Source: an uncultured Candidatus Saccharibacteria bacterium
GTDB lineage: Bacteria > Patescibacteriota > Saccharimonadia > Saccharimonadales > Saccharimonadaceae
Assembly: GCA_947305705.1 (NCBI GenBank)
Contig: CAMZEB010000005.1
Coordinates: 1 to 46,597, forward strand
Direction: 5' to 3'
Length of the DNA stretch: 46,597 bases
The notes below the pieces were generated by a model. The model did not search any database. It saw nothing but the letters and a program-made list of their open reading frames with translations, and was not told where the DNA came from. This document shows, piece after piece, positions 9,263 through 16,702 of this stretch (position 1 is its first letter; each line of letters begins with the position of its first letter). The position numbers were made by a program, and so were the translations under genes.

Positions 9263-10362
9263 TGGTCTGTATTGCTGCATTCATTATTCTATGTCTTATG
9301 TCGGTCGTCGTCGGCTTTCTGTCGATTTTTCGCCGCGATATTGGTAAGCGCTGGTGGAAGACCTTCAAAAAGGCTTGGGGCTGCGTCGGCAAGCGTGTCA
9401 GATTGCAAAAATGCGAAACCGGCTTTAAAGATGACATTAAGAATTCAATTCTCAGCAAAGTCATCGTCAAAAAACCAAAACTCGTCAAACCGATTTCCGT
9501 CGGCATCGAAGTCGTCTCTGTTCTTGTCGTGCTCGTAACGGTTTGGTCAATCGTCGAAGGCGCCAAAGCCGGCCTCGCTCTCTGGTCGCTCGGCACCTGT
9601 AATGTTCAGCGCCCAGAAGCCTGCTCGCTCGGCGCAGAAGTCTGTTCTATTGACGGCGATTCTGGCCCAAAGAATCCTATCGAAGCAGTCGGTTATTGGT
9701 TTTCGGACTGGGGCGAAATCTTCTCGGCAATTCCAGACAAATTCCGTGACTGGGACAAAGAAACACTCGATTTCACTGGCTTAGTTGTGAAAGAAAAACC
9801 AGATGCTAAAAAAGCGATTGATATTTTTGACCCAGGCTGCCCAATATGCCTTAGTTCATATCGCGCCCAAAAGGAATCCGGTTTCTTTGATAAATATAAT
9901 GTCACGCTCGTTCCGTTCCCAATTCAGGACGCAGAAGGAACGTTTAAATATAAGAATTCAAAACTTATTGTGAGCTATATTTTGGCTGCCGATAAGCAAG
10001 GGACGCCAGAAGATTATTCTGGCAATCATTCGCCAGCCTTTGATATTATTGACCGAATTTTTATGGAGAAAGCCAAGATAGAAGATAAGACTAGGCAAAG
10101 TGGCTATAAAGAGATTAACTATCAGAATATGTTTAATGACGAATATTCCGCCGAAGAGGCTGAGGAAGTCTTGATTAGCTGGCTGAAAGAATTTGGCTAC
10201 CATCACGACGATCGCGACGCGATTAAAGCGCGCGCGCATTCGCAAGAAATTGAAGACATCATCAATAAAAACAATGACATCGTCGTCAATAATATCCACG
10301 CCAAAGGCATTCCAACGATGATTTATGACGGCAAAAAACATACTGGCACCTATAAAGAATAG
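9262..10362 (+). CDS. membrane-anchored DsbA/thioredoxin-fold protein with a CPIC site
   Basis: 366 residues. One hydrophobic segment at about residues 3-22 and another at about 80-103 give two membrane passes, with a positively charged loop between them. The C-terminal domain has the redox pair C193-P-I-C196 in FDPGCPICLSSY and a probable cis-proline motif GIPTMIYDG near residue 350, with a long helical insertion between, which is the DsbA-like layout. It would act in thiol-disulfide exchange; the side of the membrane is inferred, not shown. A separate cluster of cysteines lies at about residues 112-128, just after the second membrane segment. The one-base overlap with the desulfurase gene suggests coupled translation. 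Exact function is unknown. Confidence 0.7.
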   Translation: MVCIAAFIILCLMSVVVGFLSIFRRDIGKRWWKTFKKAWGCVGKRVRLQKCETGFKDDIKNSILSKVIVKKPKLVKPISVGIEVVSVLVVLVTVWSIVEGAKAGLALWSLGTCNVQRPEACSLGAEVCSIDGDSGPKNPIEAVGYWFSDWGEIFSAIPDKFRDWDKETLDFTGLVVKEKPDAKKAIDIFDPGCPICLSSYRAQKESGFFDKYNVTLVPFPIQDAEGTFKYKNSKLIVSYILAADKQGTPEDYSGNHSPAFDIIDRIFMEKAKIEDKTRQSGYKEINYQNMFNDEYSAEEAEEVLISWLKEFGYHHDDRDAIKARAHSQEIEDIINKNNDIVVNNIHAKGIPTMIYDGKKHTGTYKE

Positions 10363-10380
10363 CGCACGCTATTGACAATG

Positions 10381-10389
10381 TGGTAAAAT
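10381..10389 (+). promoter_or_regulatory. extended -10 promoter, apparently leaderless lepA
   Basis: TGG-TAAAAT ends 6 bases before the GTG start at 10396. There is no Shine-Dalgarno, so transcription would begin at or next to the start codon. A TTGACA at 10372-10377 is too close to serve as the -35 box. Confidence 0.7.
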
Positions 10390-10395
10390 ATTGTT

Positions 10396-12174
10396 GTGAA
10401 TATAGATAAGATTCGAAATTTTTGTATCATTGCGCACATCGACCACGGCAAATCAACGCTGGCCGATCGTATGCTTGAGCTCACTGGTACCGTTGAGAAG
10501 CGCGAGATGAAATCGCAGCTTCTTGATTCAATGGAGCTTGAGCGTGAGAAGGGCATTACTATCAAACTTACCCCTGCGCATATGCATTACAAAGGTTATA
10601 CGCTTAATCTGATTGACACTCCAGGCCACGTTGATTTTTCTTATGAAGTTTCGCGCAGTCTTCAGGCGGTTGAGGGTGCGATTCTTGTCGTTGATGCCAC
10701 GCAGGGCATTCAGGCGCAGACGCTTGCGAATGTTTATCTCGCCCTTGAGCAAGATTTAAAAATTATCCCTGTTATCAATAAAATTGACCTCCCGGCGAGT
10801 GACGTCCCGCGTGTGTCGGCCGAAATCGTGAATTTGCTCGGTTGCGACGAATCGGAAATCATCAAAGTCTCCGCCAAAACGGGCGAAAATGTCGACCAAG
10901 TCCTCGATGCAATAATCGAGCGCGTGCCAGCACCAAAACACGCTGACTCGAACGAGCTAAAAGCCCTCATTTTTGATTCATATTTCGACGATTACCGCGG
11001 TGTCGTGCTGTATGTCCGTATCTTTGAAGGCTCTTTGCCGAAAAATGCCAATATTCGTATGATGGCCACTGGTTCTAATGATATTGCGCTCGAAGTCGGC
11101 GTTCTAAATCCGAAAATGTCCCCGCGCGACGAGCTAACGACTGGCGAAATCGGCTACATCGTTACGAACCTCAAGGCAACGCGTGAGGCGAAAGTTGGCG
11201 ACACGGTCACGCTCGCAAAAGCGCCCGCCGCTACTGCACTTCCTGGCTACAAGAACGTCCGCCCATTCGTCTACGCCGGCTTCTTCCCAGTTAGTAACGA
11301 CCAATACAAAGACCTCAAGGAAGCCCTCGAAAAGTTATCGCTCAGCGACTCGGCACTTCAATATGAGCCAGAGAATTCGCCTGTGCTTGGTTTTGGTCTC
11401 CGCATCGGCTTCTTGGGCCTACTGCATATGGATATTATTCGCGAACGCTTGGAGCGCGAATTCAAACTCGACCTTATCGTTACGAACCCATCTACTGACT
11501 ACCACGTCTTATTGACTGACGGGGAAGAACTAGATATTCGCACTGCCTCAGATTTACCGGACGTTAGCCGTATCGCCGAGATTCGCGAGCCGTGGGCCAA
11601 AGGCGAGATTATTACGCCAAAAGAATATATCGGCGCAATTCTAGAGCTCATCGTCAGCAAGCGCGGCGTTCAAAAGAACATTTCTTATATCGATACGCGC
11701 GCGCTTATTGATTTTGAAGCACCGATGGCAAACCTACTCACGGATTTTTACGACCAGCTCAAATCTGCCACGAGTGGCTACGCTTCGTTTAATTATGAGC
11801 TCGGCGGCTATCACGCTGAAGATCTCGTTCGTATCGATTTCTTGGTCGCAGGCGAGCGAATCGATGCCCTGAGTGTAATGGCGCACCGCAGTGAAGCTGA
11901 CGGCATCGGTCGCACCGTCACGAAGAAGCTCAAAGAGGTAATCCCGCGCCAGAACTTCGAAGTTGCGCTCCAGGCAGCTATAGGCGCGCGCATTATTTCT
12001 CGCGAAACAATCGGCGCATATCGCAAAGATGTTACGGTGAAGATTCATACTGGCGACCGCGATCGCAAAGCAAAGCTCATGGAAAAACAGAAGCGTGGTA
12101 AAGCACGCCTCAAACGCTTCGGAAAAGTCGATATTCCGAGCGACGCCTTTACTGTAATGTTGAAACGAGATTAA
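10396..12174 (+). CDS. lepA: elongation factor 4 (LepA), ribosome-associated GTPase
   Basis: 592 residues, near the usual length (about 600). The translational GTPase domain is complete: P-loop AHIDHGKST, the GITIK switch, DTPGHVDF and NKIDLP. The LepA-specific C-terminal part is present, including GYASFNYELGGY and the end KAKLMEKQKRGKARLKRFG. LepA acts on stalled or back-translocating ribosomes. The start is GTG at 10396, giving MNIDKIRNFCIIAHIDHGKST, which matches the short N-terminus of the family; no upstream Shine-Dalgarno is seen. It forms its own unit and converges with the kinase gene on the minus strand, one base apart. Confidence 0.96.
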   Translation: MNIDKIRNFCIIAHIDHGKSTLADRMLELTGTVEKREMKSQLLDSMELEREKGITIKLTPAHMHYKGYTLNLIDTPGHVDFSYEVSRSLQAVEGAILVVDATQGIQAQTLANVYLALEQDLKIIPVINKIDLPASDVPRVSAEIVNLLGCDESEIIKVSAKTGENVDQVLDAIIERVPAPKHADSNELKALIFDSYFDDYRGVVLYVRIFEGSLPKNANIRMMATGSNDIALEVGVLNPKMSPRDELTTGEIGYIVTNLKATREAKVGDTVTLAKAPAATALPGYKNVRPFVYAGFFPVSNDQYKDLKEALEKLSLSDSALQYEPENSPVLGFGLRIGFLGLLHMDIIRERLEREFKLDLIVTNPSTDYHVLLTDGEELDIRTASDLPDVSRIAEIREPWAKGEIITPKEYIGAILELIVSKRGVQKNISYIDTRALIDFEAPMANLLTDFYDQLKSATSGYASFNYELGGYHAEDLVRIDFLVAGERIDALSVMAHRSEADGIGRTVTKKLKEVIPRQNFEVALQAAIGARIISRETIGAYRKDVTVKIHTGDRDRKAKLMEKQKRGKARLKRFGKVDIPSDAFTVMLKRD

Positions 12175-12175
12175 T

Positions 12176-12802
12176 TTAACGTTCTTTTTCGGCGATTTTC
12201 GCAAGTTCGTCAATCACGTTCGCAAAAACTTCGTCGCGGCTACCGGTCGCACGAATAGGAACAAGTAGATGTTGTCTGCGATAAGTCTCAATCACTGGCA
12301 TTGTTTTTTGCATAAACTCATTGATGCGGTTGTCTAGGATGTTCTTTTCCTTGTCATCGCTGCGCTCGCCTCTATCGCCAAGTATCTGCGCTGCTTCCCA
12401 GCGTTTCTTTGCTTCGTTTTCGGAAATATTCAAAAGAATAACAGCCTTGATTTCGTGGTCACCGGCAATTGCTGCGCCCATAATATCAAGTTCCTCGCCA
12501 GACCAACGTCCGACACTACTCAAAATGAGCGGATAATCTGCTAACTCAGGGCGGCTAAAATACGGAAGGATGATTCGTTTAAAAGTATCAGTTGGCGCAA
12601 GATTACCTGCTGCAAGTTCCTTTGCGAGAGTTTTATCTTCCTTCTCGGCGGCGCGCAAAATCAGACCAGAGCTCAAAAATTTCGCACCAAGCATTTCTGC
12701 TAGGCGTAGGCCAACAGTGTCTTTTCCAGAAAAAGGCAAACCAAAAATGTTAATACTTCCAGTGCCGAGCCATTCTTTGATGATTTCGATTTTTTGTTCC
12801 AT
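12176..12802 (-). CDS. adenylate-kinase-like nucleoside monophosphate kinase
   Basis: 208 residues. The P-loop is GLPFSGKDT at residues 20-28, followed by FLSSGLILRA, which corresponds to the STGDMLR segment of adenylate kinases, and SVGRWSGEELD where GFPR normally occurs. The C-terminal DNRINEF resembles the DDxxxxxxxR region. The lid is short and has no zinc cysteines. It probably transfers phosphate between ATP and a nucleoside monophosphate, but the altered substrate motifs leave the acceptor uncertain, so I do not call it adk. Single gene, tail to tail with lepA and divergent from the membrane protein at 12834. It has no clear Shine-Dalgarno. Confidence 0.75.
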   Translation of the reverse strand: MEQKIEIIKEWLGTGSINIFGLPFSGKDTVGLRLAEMLGAKFLSSGLILRAAEKEDKTLAKELAAGNLAPTDTFKRIILPYFSRPELADYPLILSSVGRWSGEELDIMGAAIAGDHEIKAVILLNISENEAKKRWEAAQILGDRGERSDDKEKNILDNRINEFMQKTMPVIETYRRQHLLVPIRATGSRDEVFANVIDELAKIAEKER

Positions 12803-12821
12803 GATTATCCCGTAATTATGT

Positions 12822-12834
12822 TAATATTGTAGCA
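12822..12834. promoter_or_regulatory. overlapping divergent -10 elements
   Basis: Plus strand: TAATAT at 12822-12827, six bases before the ATG at 12834. Minus strand: TGC-TACAAT, with the hexamer at 12826-12831, about 23 bases before the start of the kinase gene at 12802. The two hexamers share bases, so the promoters should exclude each other. Confidence 0.5.
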
Positions 12835-13913
12835 TGGATGGGAATAATCTAGACAGCCAAAAACAGCCTGACGACGATATTTCCGTATTGGATAAAATCA
12901 TCCAAAACAACCCTTTTGTAAATAAGAATGACAAATACCAAAACATCCAAACGAAAAGCGTAGTAGAATCTACCCGCGAAGGATTAAATGGCGAATATTC
13001 AGCACTGAATGCTCGCGTAGCGAAGCAAAAAAATGCCGAGAAAGCAGAAAAGGCCAAACATACGCTCATATATGTCCTGATTACTATCCTAATTGCTGCG
13101 ATTATCGGTGTAGGCGCTTGGATTGGCATTAGTATCTATCTCTCCTCGCAAAATCCTGCAAATCCGGGCCAAGATTCTGAGCAAAATGACAACAACAAAA
13201 CCACTTCTCTTGGTGATTATAAGTGCGATAATTCTGACTGCGTGAAGCTTGCTGACACTACAATAGAATCGACGATTCTTATTCGTGATGGTAAACAGTA
13301 TTACCTATATGACACTAGTGCAAAAGCTAGGATTCTGACTACGATCCCAGAAGAGGAGTATAACGGATTCTTACCTTTTAAATGGGGTGAAAAAGATTAT
13401 ATCGTGTTGAGTTCTAGCGCTTCCAAAAAAGCCCTATTTTCACTAAACGATAACCGTCTGATTACAGATTTCTTTTATGATTCTTTCTATATCAACATTG
13501 ATTCAACTGAATATAGCGATATGACTTGGGTGGAAGGCAAGTATATTGTTGCCTACGCGATTACATCTTATCGTCTAATCGACATTAATACTGGCAAGGA
13601 GCTTGTTCAGGCAACAAAGCACGTCTTTGCCCACGATGACTTCCTCTTTGCTTATGAGGGCAATAGTACAATTCATGTTTACTCAGATGACGCAAAGGTC
13701 CTTATCGTTAAGTCGGATGAAGTCCTCTATACAAGAGGCGCACATCTAGTAACCGTAAGCAAGCAGTTTGCAAATGTCTATAATAGCGACGGTACGTCTT
13801 CGACGGATACTGAGCTGAATCAATATATAAAATCTATAAAAATCAACCAACTAGAGACTACTCTGGATAATAATAGTGATTTTTATCGTTTACCGAACCA
13901 GGGCAAAAACTAG
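12834..13913 (+). CDS. single-pass membrane protein, unknown function
   Basis: 359 residues, not recognised. An N-terminal cytosolic-looking segment of about 75 charged residues (with DSQKQPDDD) precedes one transmembrane helix at about residues 78-103. After it comes a polar linker (QNPANPGQDSEQND) and a domain of about 230 residues rich in short beta-type hydrophobic stretches, such as KQYYLYDTSAK, DYIVLSSSA and LIDINTGKE. This suggests a beta-propeller-like or sandwich fold outside the membrane, which is inference only. The start lies six bases after a -10 element with no Shine-Dalgarno. Its stop codon lies inside the operator of the next unit (hrcA). Confidence 0.75.
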   Translation: MDGNNLDSQKQPDDDISVLDKIIQNNPFVNKNDKYQNIQTKSVVESTREGLNGEYSALNARVAKQKNAEKAEKAKHTLIYVLITILIAAIIGVGAWIGISIYLSSQNPANPGQDSEQNDNNKTTSLGDYKCDNSDCVKLADTTIESTILIRDGKQYYLYDTSAKARILTTIPEEEYNGFLPFKWGEKDYIVLSSSASKKALFSLNDNRLITDFFYDSFYINIDSTEYSDMTWVEGKYIVAYAITSYRLIDINTGKELVQATKHVFAHDDFLFAYEGNSTIHVYSDDAKVLIVKSDEVLYTRGAHLVTVSKQFANVYNSDGTSSTDTELNQYIKSIKINQLETTLDNNSDFYRLPNQGKN

Positions 13914-13936
13914 CAGACCTTGCCAAAGAGTGCTAA
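13910..13936 (+). promoter_or_regulatory. CIRCE-type operator of HrcA
   Basis: CTAGCAGAC at 13910-13918, a 9-base spacer, then GAGTGCTAA at 13928-13936. The right half is a perfect match to the CIRCE consensus TTAGCACTC-N9-GAGTGCTAA; the left half matches at 6 of 9 positions with the exact spacing. It overlaps the -35 box of hrcA and the stop codon of the upstream gene. Confidence 0.8.
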
Positions 13937-13948
13937 AAAGCGTAAAAT
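13920..13948 (+). promoter_or_regulatory. hrcA-grpE-trmD promoter
   Basis: TTGCCA at 13920-13925 and TAAAAT at 13943-13948 with a 17-base spacer. The -35 box lies in the CIRCE spacer, so bound HrcA would block RNA polymerase. The -10 ends nine bases before the ATG, leaving almost no leader. Confidence 0.75.
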
Positions 13949-13957
13949 ATAACCAAG

Positions 13958-14695
13958 ATGACAGATCGTCAAAGAGAGATTTTATACGCAATTATTGAAG
14001 AATATGCCGAGTTAGCTACACCGGTCGGATCAGTGACGCTCGCTAAACTTTTTGATTGTTCATCGGCCACGATTCGCGCAGAGATGGGGCGCCTTGAACA
14101 GATGGGCTATATTATGCAGCCACATACTTCGGCTGGCCGTATTCCAACTGATGCCGGCTATCGTCTCTATGTTAATTCGCTTCAAGATAATCTTACACAC
14201 GAGCCGAAGCCTAACACGGAGCAGGCTGAGGAAAAGGGCGATCGCACTACTAAGGCTCTTACGACTCGTATTCAAGCGCAGACTCGCGCAGATTACGCTA
14301 TTCGTACGGCAGTCGATAGCCTTGTCGAACTTACTGGCAACCTTGGTCTAGCCACGATTGGTGACCAGCTCTATATTTCTGGCTTCGGTGGTTTATTCTC
14401 GCAACCAGAATTTGTTCAAAATACCCAGGTTCAAGCTGTTGGCAAACTGCTCGATAATATCAAACCTTGGTTACAGGAAGTCCGCCCAAATGAGACGATC
14501 AATGTCTATATCGGTTCCGAGAATCCTGTCGGCAAGGCTTCAAATGTTTCTTTGATTATTTCTCGTTTTCGTTCGCCATACTCCGATAGTAGTTATATCG
14601 GGGTACTTGGCCCGACTCGTCAATCATATAAACGCGTCATGTCGCTCGTGCGCCATGCCGGATTAATGTTGGAGGATATAATTTTCGATGAATAA
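13958..14695 (+). CDS. hrcA: heat-inducible transcription repressor HrcA, short form
   Basis: 245 residues against about 340 for typical HrcA. The N-terminal winged-helix region is clear: [16 protein letters not shown], the recognition part [18 protein letters not shown], and the wing [17 protein letters not shown]. The C-terminal region keeps [14 protein letters not shown] and the ending [17 protein letters not shown], but the middle is reduced. HrcA represses chaperone operons by binding CIRCE, and a CIRCE-like site lies directly upstream, so the gene is probably autoregulated. It overlaps grpE by 8 bases. The usual dnaK and dnaJ do not follow. Confidence 0.95.
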   Translation: MTDRQREILYAIIEEYAELATPVGSVTLAKLFDCSSATIRAEMGRLEQMGYIMQPHTSAGRIPTDAGYRLYVNSLQDNLTHEPKPNTEQAEEKGDRTTKALTTRIQAQTRADYAIRTAVDSLVELTGNLGLATIGDQLYISGFGGLFSQPEFVQNTQVQAVGKLLDNIKPWLQEVRPNETINVYIGSENPVGKASNVSLIISRFRSPYSDSSYIGVLGPTRQSYKRVMSLVRHAGLMLEDIIFDE

Positions 14696-15158
14696 GGATG
14701 AAGCAAACAAGCCAGTAGAAGAGCCAGTCGCACAGCAAACAGATGAAGCCGCTACCGCAGAGGCTAAAATCACCGAACTAACGAACGATCTCCAGCGCAC
14801 TCGTGCCGATTTTGAGAACTATCGCCGCCAGGCAGAAGCGCAGCGCGAGCATTATGGTAGTGTTGTAAAAAATACAACAGTTATGAAGCTGCTTCCACTC
14901 ATCGACGATATTGACCGCGCGATTGCTGTGAACGAATCTCTGAAACCGCTCGAAAAAAGCCTCGAAAAAACGCTCAAAGAGCTAAAACTCGAGCGAATCG
15001 AAAGCAAGGCTGGCACAGTTTTTAACCCAGATTTTCACGATGCTGTTATGGTAGAAGGCGACGGCGAAAAAGAGGTCGTTTCAGAAACTTTGCGCTCTGG
15101 CTATAAATATGAGGGTGAAATTATCCGTCCCGCTCTGGTAAAAGTTGAGAAGAAATGA
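14688..15158 (+). CDS. grpE: nucleotide exchange factor GrpE
   Basis: 156 residues. An acidic, disordered N-terminus is followed by a long coiled-coil helix ([24 protein letters not shown]) and the beta-domain with [13 protein letters not shown] and [19 protein letters not shown], which are GrpE signatures. It would release ADP from DnaK. GGAGG upstream lies inside hrcA. It overlaps trmD by ATGA, and its stop is TGA. DnaK must be encoded elsewhere. Confidence 0.95.
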   Translation: MNKDEANKPVEEPVAQQTDEAATAEAKITELTNDLQRTRADFENYRRQAEAQREHYGSVVKNTTVMKLLPLIDDIDRAIAVNESLKPLEKSLEKTLKELKLERIESKAGTVFNPDFHDAVMVEGDGEKEVVSETLRSGYKYEGEIIRPALVKVEKK

Positions 15159-15811
15159 AAATTTCCGTTATCACGCTATTCCCTGAGATGTTCGACAAAG
15201 TTTTCAACCAGTCGATGCTCTGGAAGGCTCAAGACAAAGGTCTAGTCGAATTTGAACTTATTGATTTACGCCAATTCGGCCTCGGTCCGCGTCATCAAGT
15301 CGACGACACGCCATATGGTGGTGGCGATGGCATGTTGCTCAAGCCCGAGCCGATTTTTGCTGCTGTCGAAGATGCCAAAACGCGCAACCCGGACGCAAAA
15401 GTCGTTCTAATGACGCCAAAGGGCGCAATTTGGAACCAAGCGCGCGCAAAAACTCTCGCCGAAGCCGGCAACAATTACGTTTTTATTTGCCCACACTATG
15501 AAGGCTACGATGAGCGCATATTGACGTTAGTAGATTATCAAGTCTCGATTGGAAAGTTCATTTTAACCGGCGGGGAATTGCCAGCAATGACGGTAATCGA
15601 CTCGATTGTCCGCCTTATCCCAGGCGTGCTTGGCGGCGAAACCTCTGCCGAGATCGAAAGCTTTTCGGAAGGTGATAATTACGAATACCCTCAATATACA
15701 CGCCCAGCGGAATTCCGCGGTATGAAAGTTCCAGATGTGCTCCTAAACGGCAACCATGGTGAAATCGCCAAATGGCGCGCCGAAAATGCTCCGACCGCAC
15801 CTGCCGACTAA
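15155..15811 (+). CDS. trmD: tRNA (guanine37-N1)-methyltransferase TrmD
   Basis: 218 residues against about 250 for E. coli, missing part of the C-terminal domain. It starts [13 protein letters not shown]. The trefoil-knot SAM site is visible in PYGGGDGMLLKPEP, FICPHYEGYDERI and SIGKFILTGGELPAMTVID. It methylates G37 next to the anticodon, preventing frameshifts; the tRNA-Leu(TAG) in this window has G at position 37 and is a plausible substrate. Placement after hrcA-grpE under a heat-shock operator is unusual, as trmD normally sits with rpsP, rimM and rplS. Confidence 0.96.
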   Translation: MKISVITLFPEMFDKVFNQSMLWKAQDKGLVEFELIDLRQFGLGPRHQVDDTPYGGGDGMLLKPEPIFAAVEDAKTRNPDAKVVLMTPKGAIWNQARAKTLAEAGNNYVFICPHYEGYDERILTLVDYQVSIGKFILTGGELPAMTVIDSIVRLIPGVLGGETSAEIESFSEGDNYEYPQYTRPAEFRGMKVPDVLLNGNHGEIAKWRAENAPTAPAD

Positions 15812-15819
15812 GCCCTTTC

Positions 15820-15847
15820 TTGACAAACCGATAAAGAGTGTTATAAT
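15820..15847 (+). promoter_or_regulatory. sigma70-type promoter with long leader
   Basis: TTGACA at 15820-15825 and TATAAT at 15842-15847, spacer 16. The leader of about 70 bases ends in AAAAGGAGGG before the ATG at 15924. Confidence 0.85.
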
Positions 15848-15923
15848 CACAAGCATATACCTTGGCGTGTTGTACTTTAATAGCGCTTAGTCTTCTATTT
15901 TTTACCAAAAGGAGGGTAAAACC

Positions 15924-16643
15924 ATGAGATTATGGATAGAAGAAGTAACATTTAGCGGCAACGATGAAAAAGAGACCTGCGATAAGATTAAGTTCTTTTT
16001 CGATGGTCCAACTCGAGTCGGCCAGACGCTTTCGGCTGACTTCGTCTCCTATGTCTCGTCGGATGATGAAACCGATAGTCGCGAGATGCGCAGTTATTAT
16101 CTCGGCCATTGGAAACCGCAGACGTGGAACGAAGATTTGGTTTGTTTTTCAATTCTTCGCATTAAAGAAGGTTTCGTAATTGCAGCGCGTTACGACTTTG
16201 ACTACAAGAACTTTCCGGAAACCGCAGCTTATCTAGTTGAAGGGAATCCGGTCGGCCAATATGCTCCAGTCGTAAGGACTTATTCGTTTAGTGAATGGTG
16301 TAAGATGCTGGCAGATGAGGCAGTTTTTGATACGAGTTATGTTGATTGCTTCTATAAGCTTATTCTTGTGCGCGAATATCGCTCTCAGTTCGAGCCAGAC
16401 GATGCCTTGATGCTGGATTATGATTTTATGAACGACAATTCGTTTATGGAAGTCATAAATTTCTTCAAGAATTCGCAGGATTACCAGTTGCTCGGTAGTT
16501 TATGGAGCATCGCCGTCTGGACTAATGAAAAATGGAAGGTTTTTAACGGCACGAACTATTTTATCAAAGCTGGCGAGTATATCATCTGTCATACCGGCGA
16601 AGGCATTCTCCTTCTTGATCCAAAAATGTTCATCGTTTGCTAA
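15924..16643 (+). CDS. orphan cytosolic protein, unknown
   Basis: 239 residues, soluble, acidic and aromatic-rich, with no signal peptide or membrane segment. I recognise no family. Visible stretches include LWIEEVTFSGND at the N-terminus, a central VRTYSFSEWCKMLADE, and a C-terminal beta-like part (AGEYIICHTGEGILLLDP). It is a single-gene unit with a consensus promoter, a strong Shine-Dalgarno and its own terminator, placed between trmD and recG. This resembles the organisation at 7417, 22471 and 26898. Confidence 0.75.
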   Translation: MRLWIEEVTFSGNDEKETCDKIKFFFDGPTRVGQTLSADFVSYVSSDDETDSREMRSYYLGHWKPQTWNEDLVCFSILRIKEGFVIAARYDFDYKNFPETAAYLVEGNPVGQYAPVVRTYSFSEWCKMLADEAVFDTSYVDCFYKLILVREYRSQFEPDDALMLDYDFMNDNSFMEVINFFKNSQDYQLLGSLWSIAVWTNEKWKVFNGTNYFIKAGEYIICHTGEGILLLDPKMFIVC

Positions 16644-16649
16644 GCGCTC

Positions 16650-16676
16650 CCCGCACCGAAAGGTGCGGGATTTTTT
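16650..16676 (+). terminator. rho-independent terminator
   Basis: CCCGCACC-GAAA-GGTGCGGG hairpin with a stable GAAA tetraloop, then ATTTTTT. Confidence 0.93.
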
Positions 16677-16690
16677 ATGTTTAGATACGC

Positions 16691-16696
16691 TATAAT
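16691..16696 (+). promoter_or_regulatory. -10 element, apparently leaderless recG
   Basis: TATAAT ends six bases before the ATG at 16703; no Shine-Dalgarno is present. Confidence 0.65.
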
Positions 16697-16702
16697 ACAG
16701 TT

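Noticed and set aside
10372-10377. TTGACA upstream of lepA as a -35 box
   Set aside because: Only six bases separate it from TAAAAT; a working spacer is 16-18. The extended -10 explains the promoter better.
12176-12802. Calling the minus-strand kinase adk
   Set aside because: The substrate motifs (STGDMLR and GFPR) are altered, so only the broader NMP kinase family is supported.
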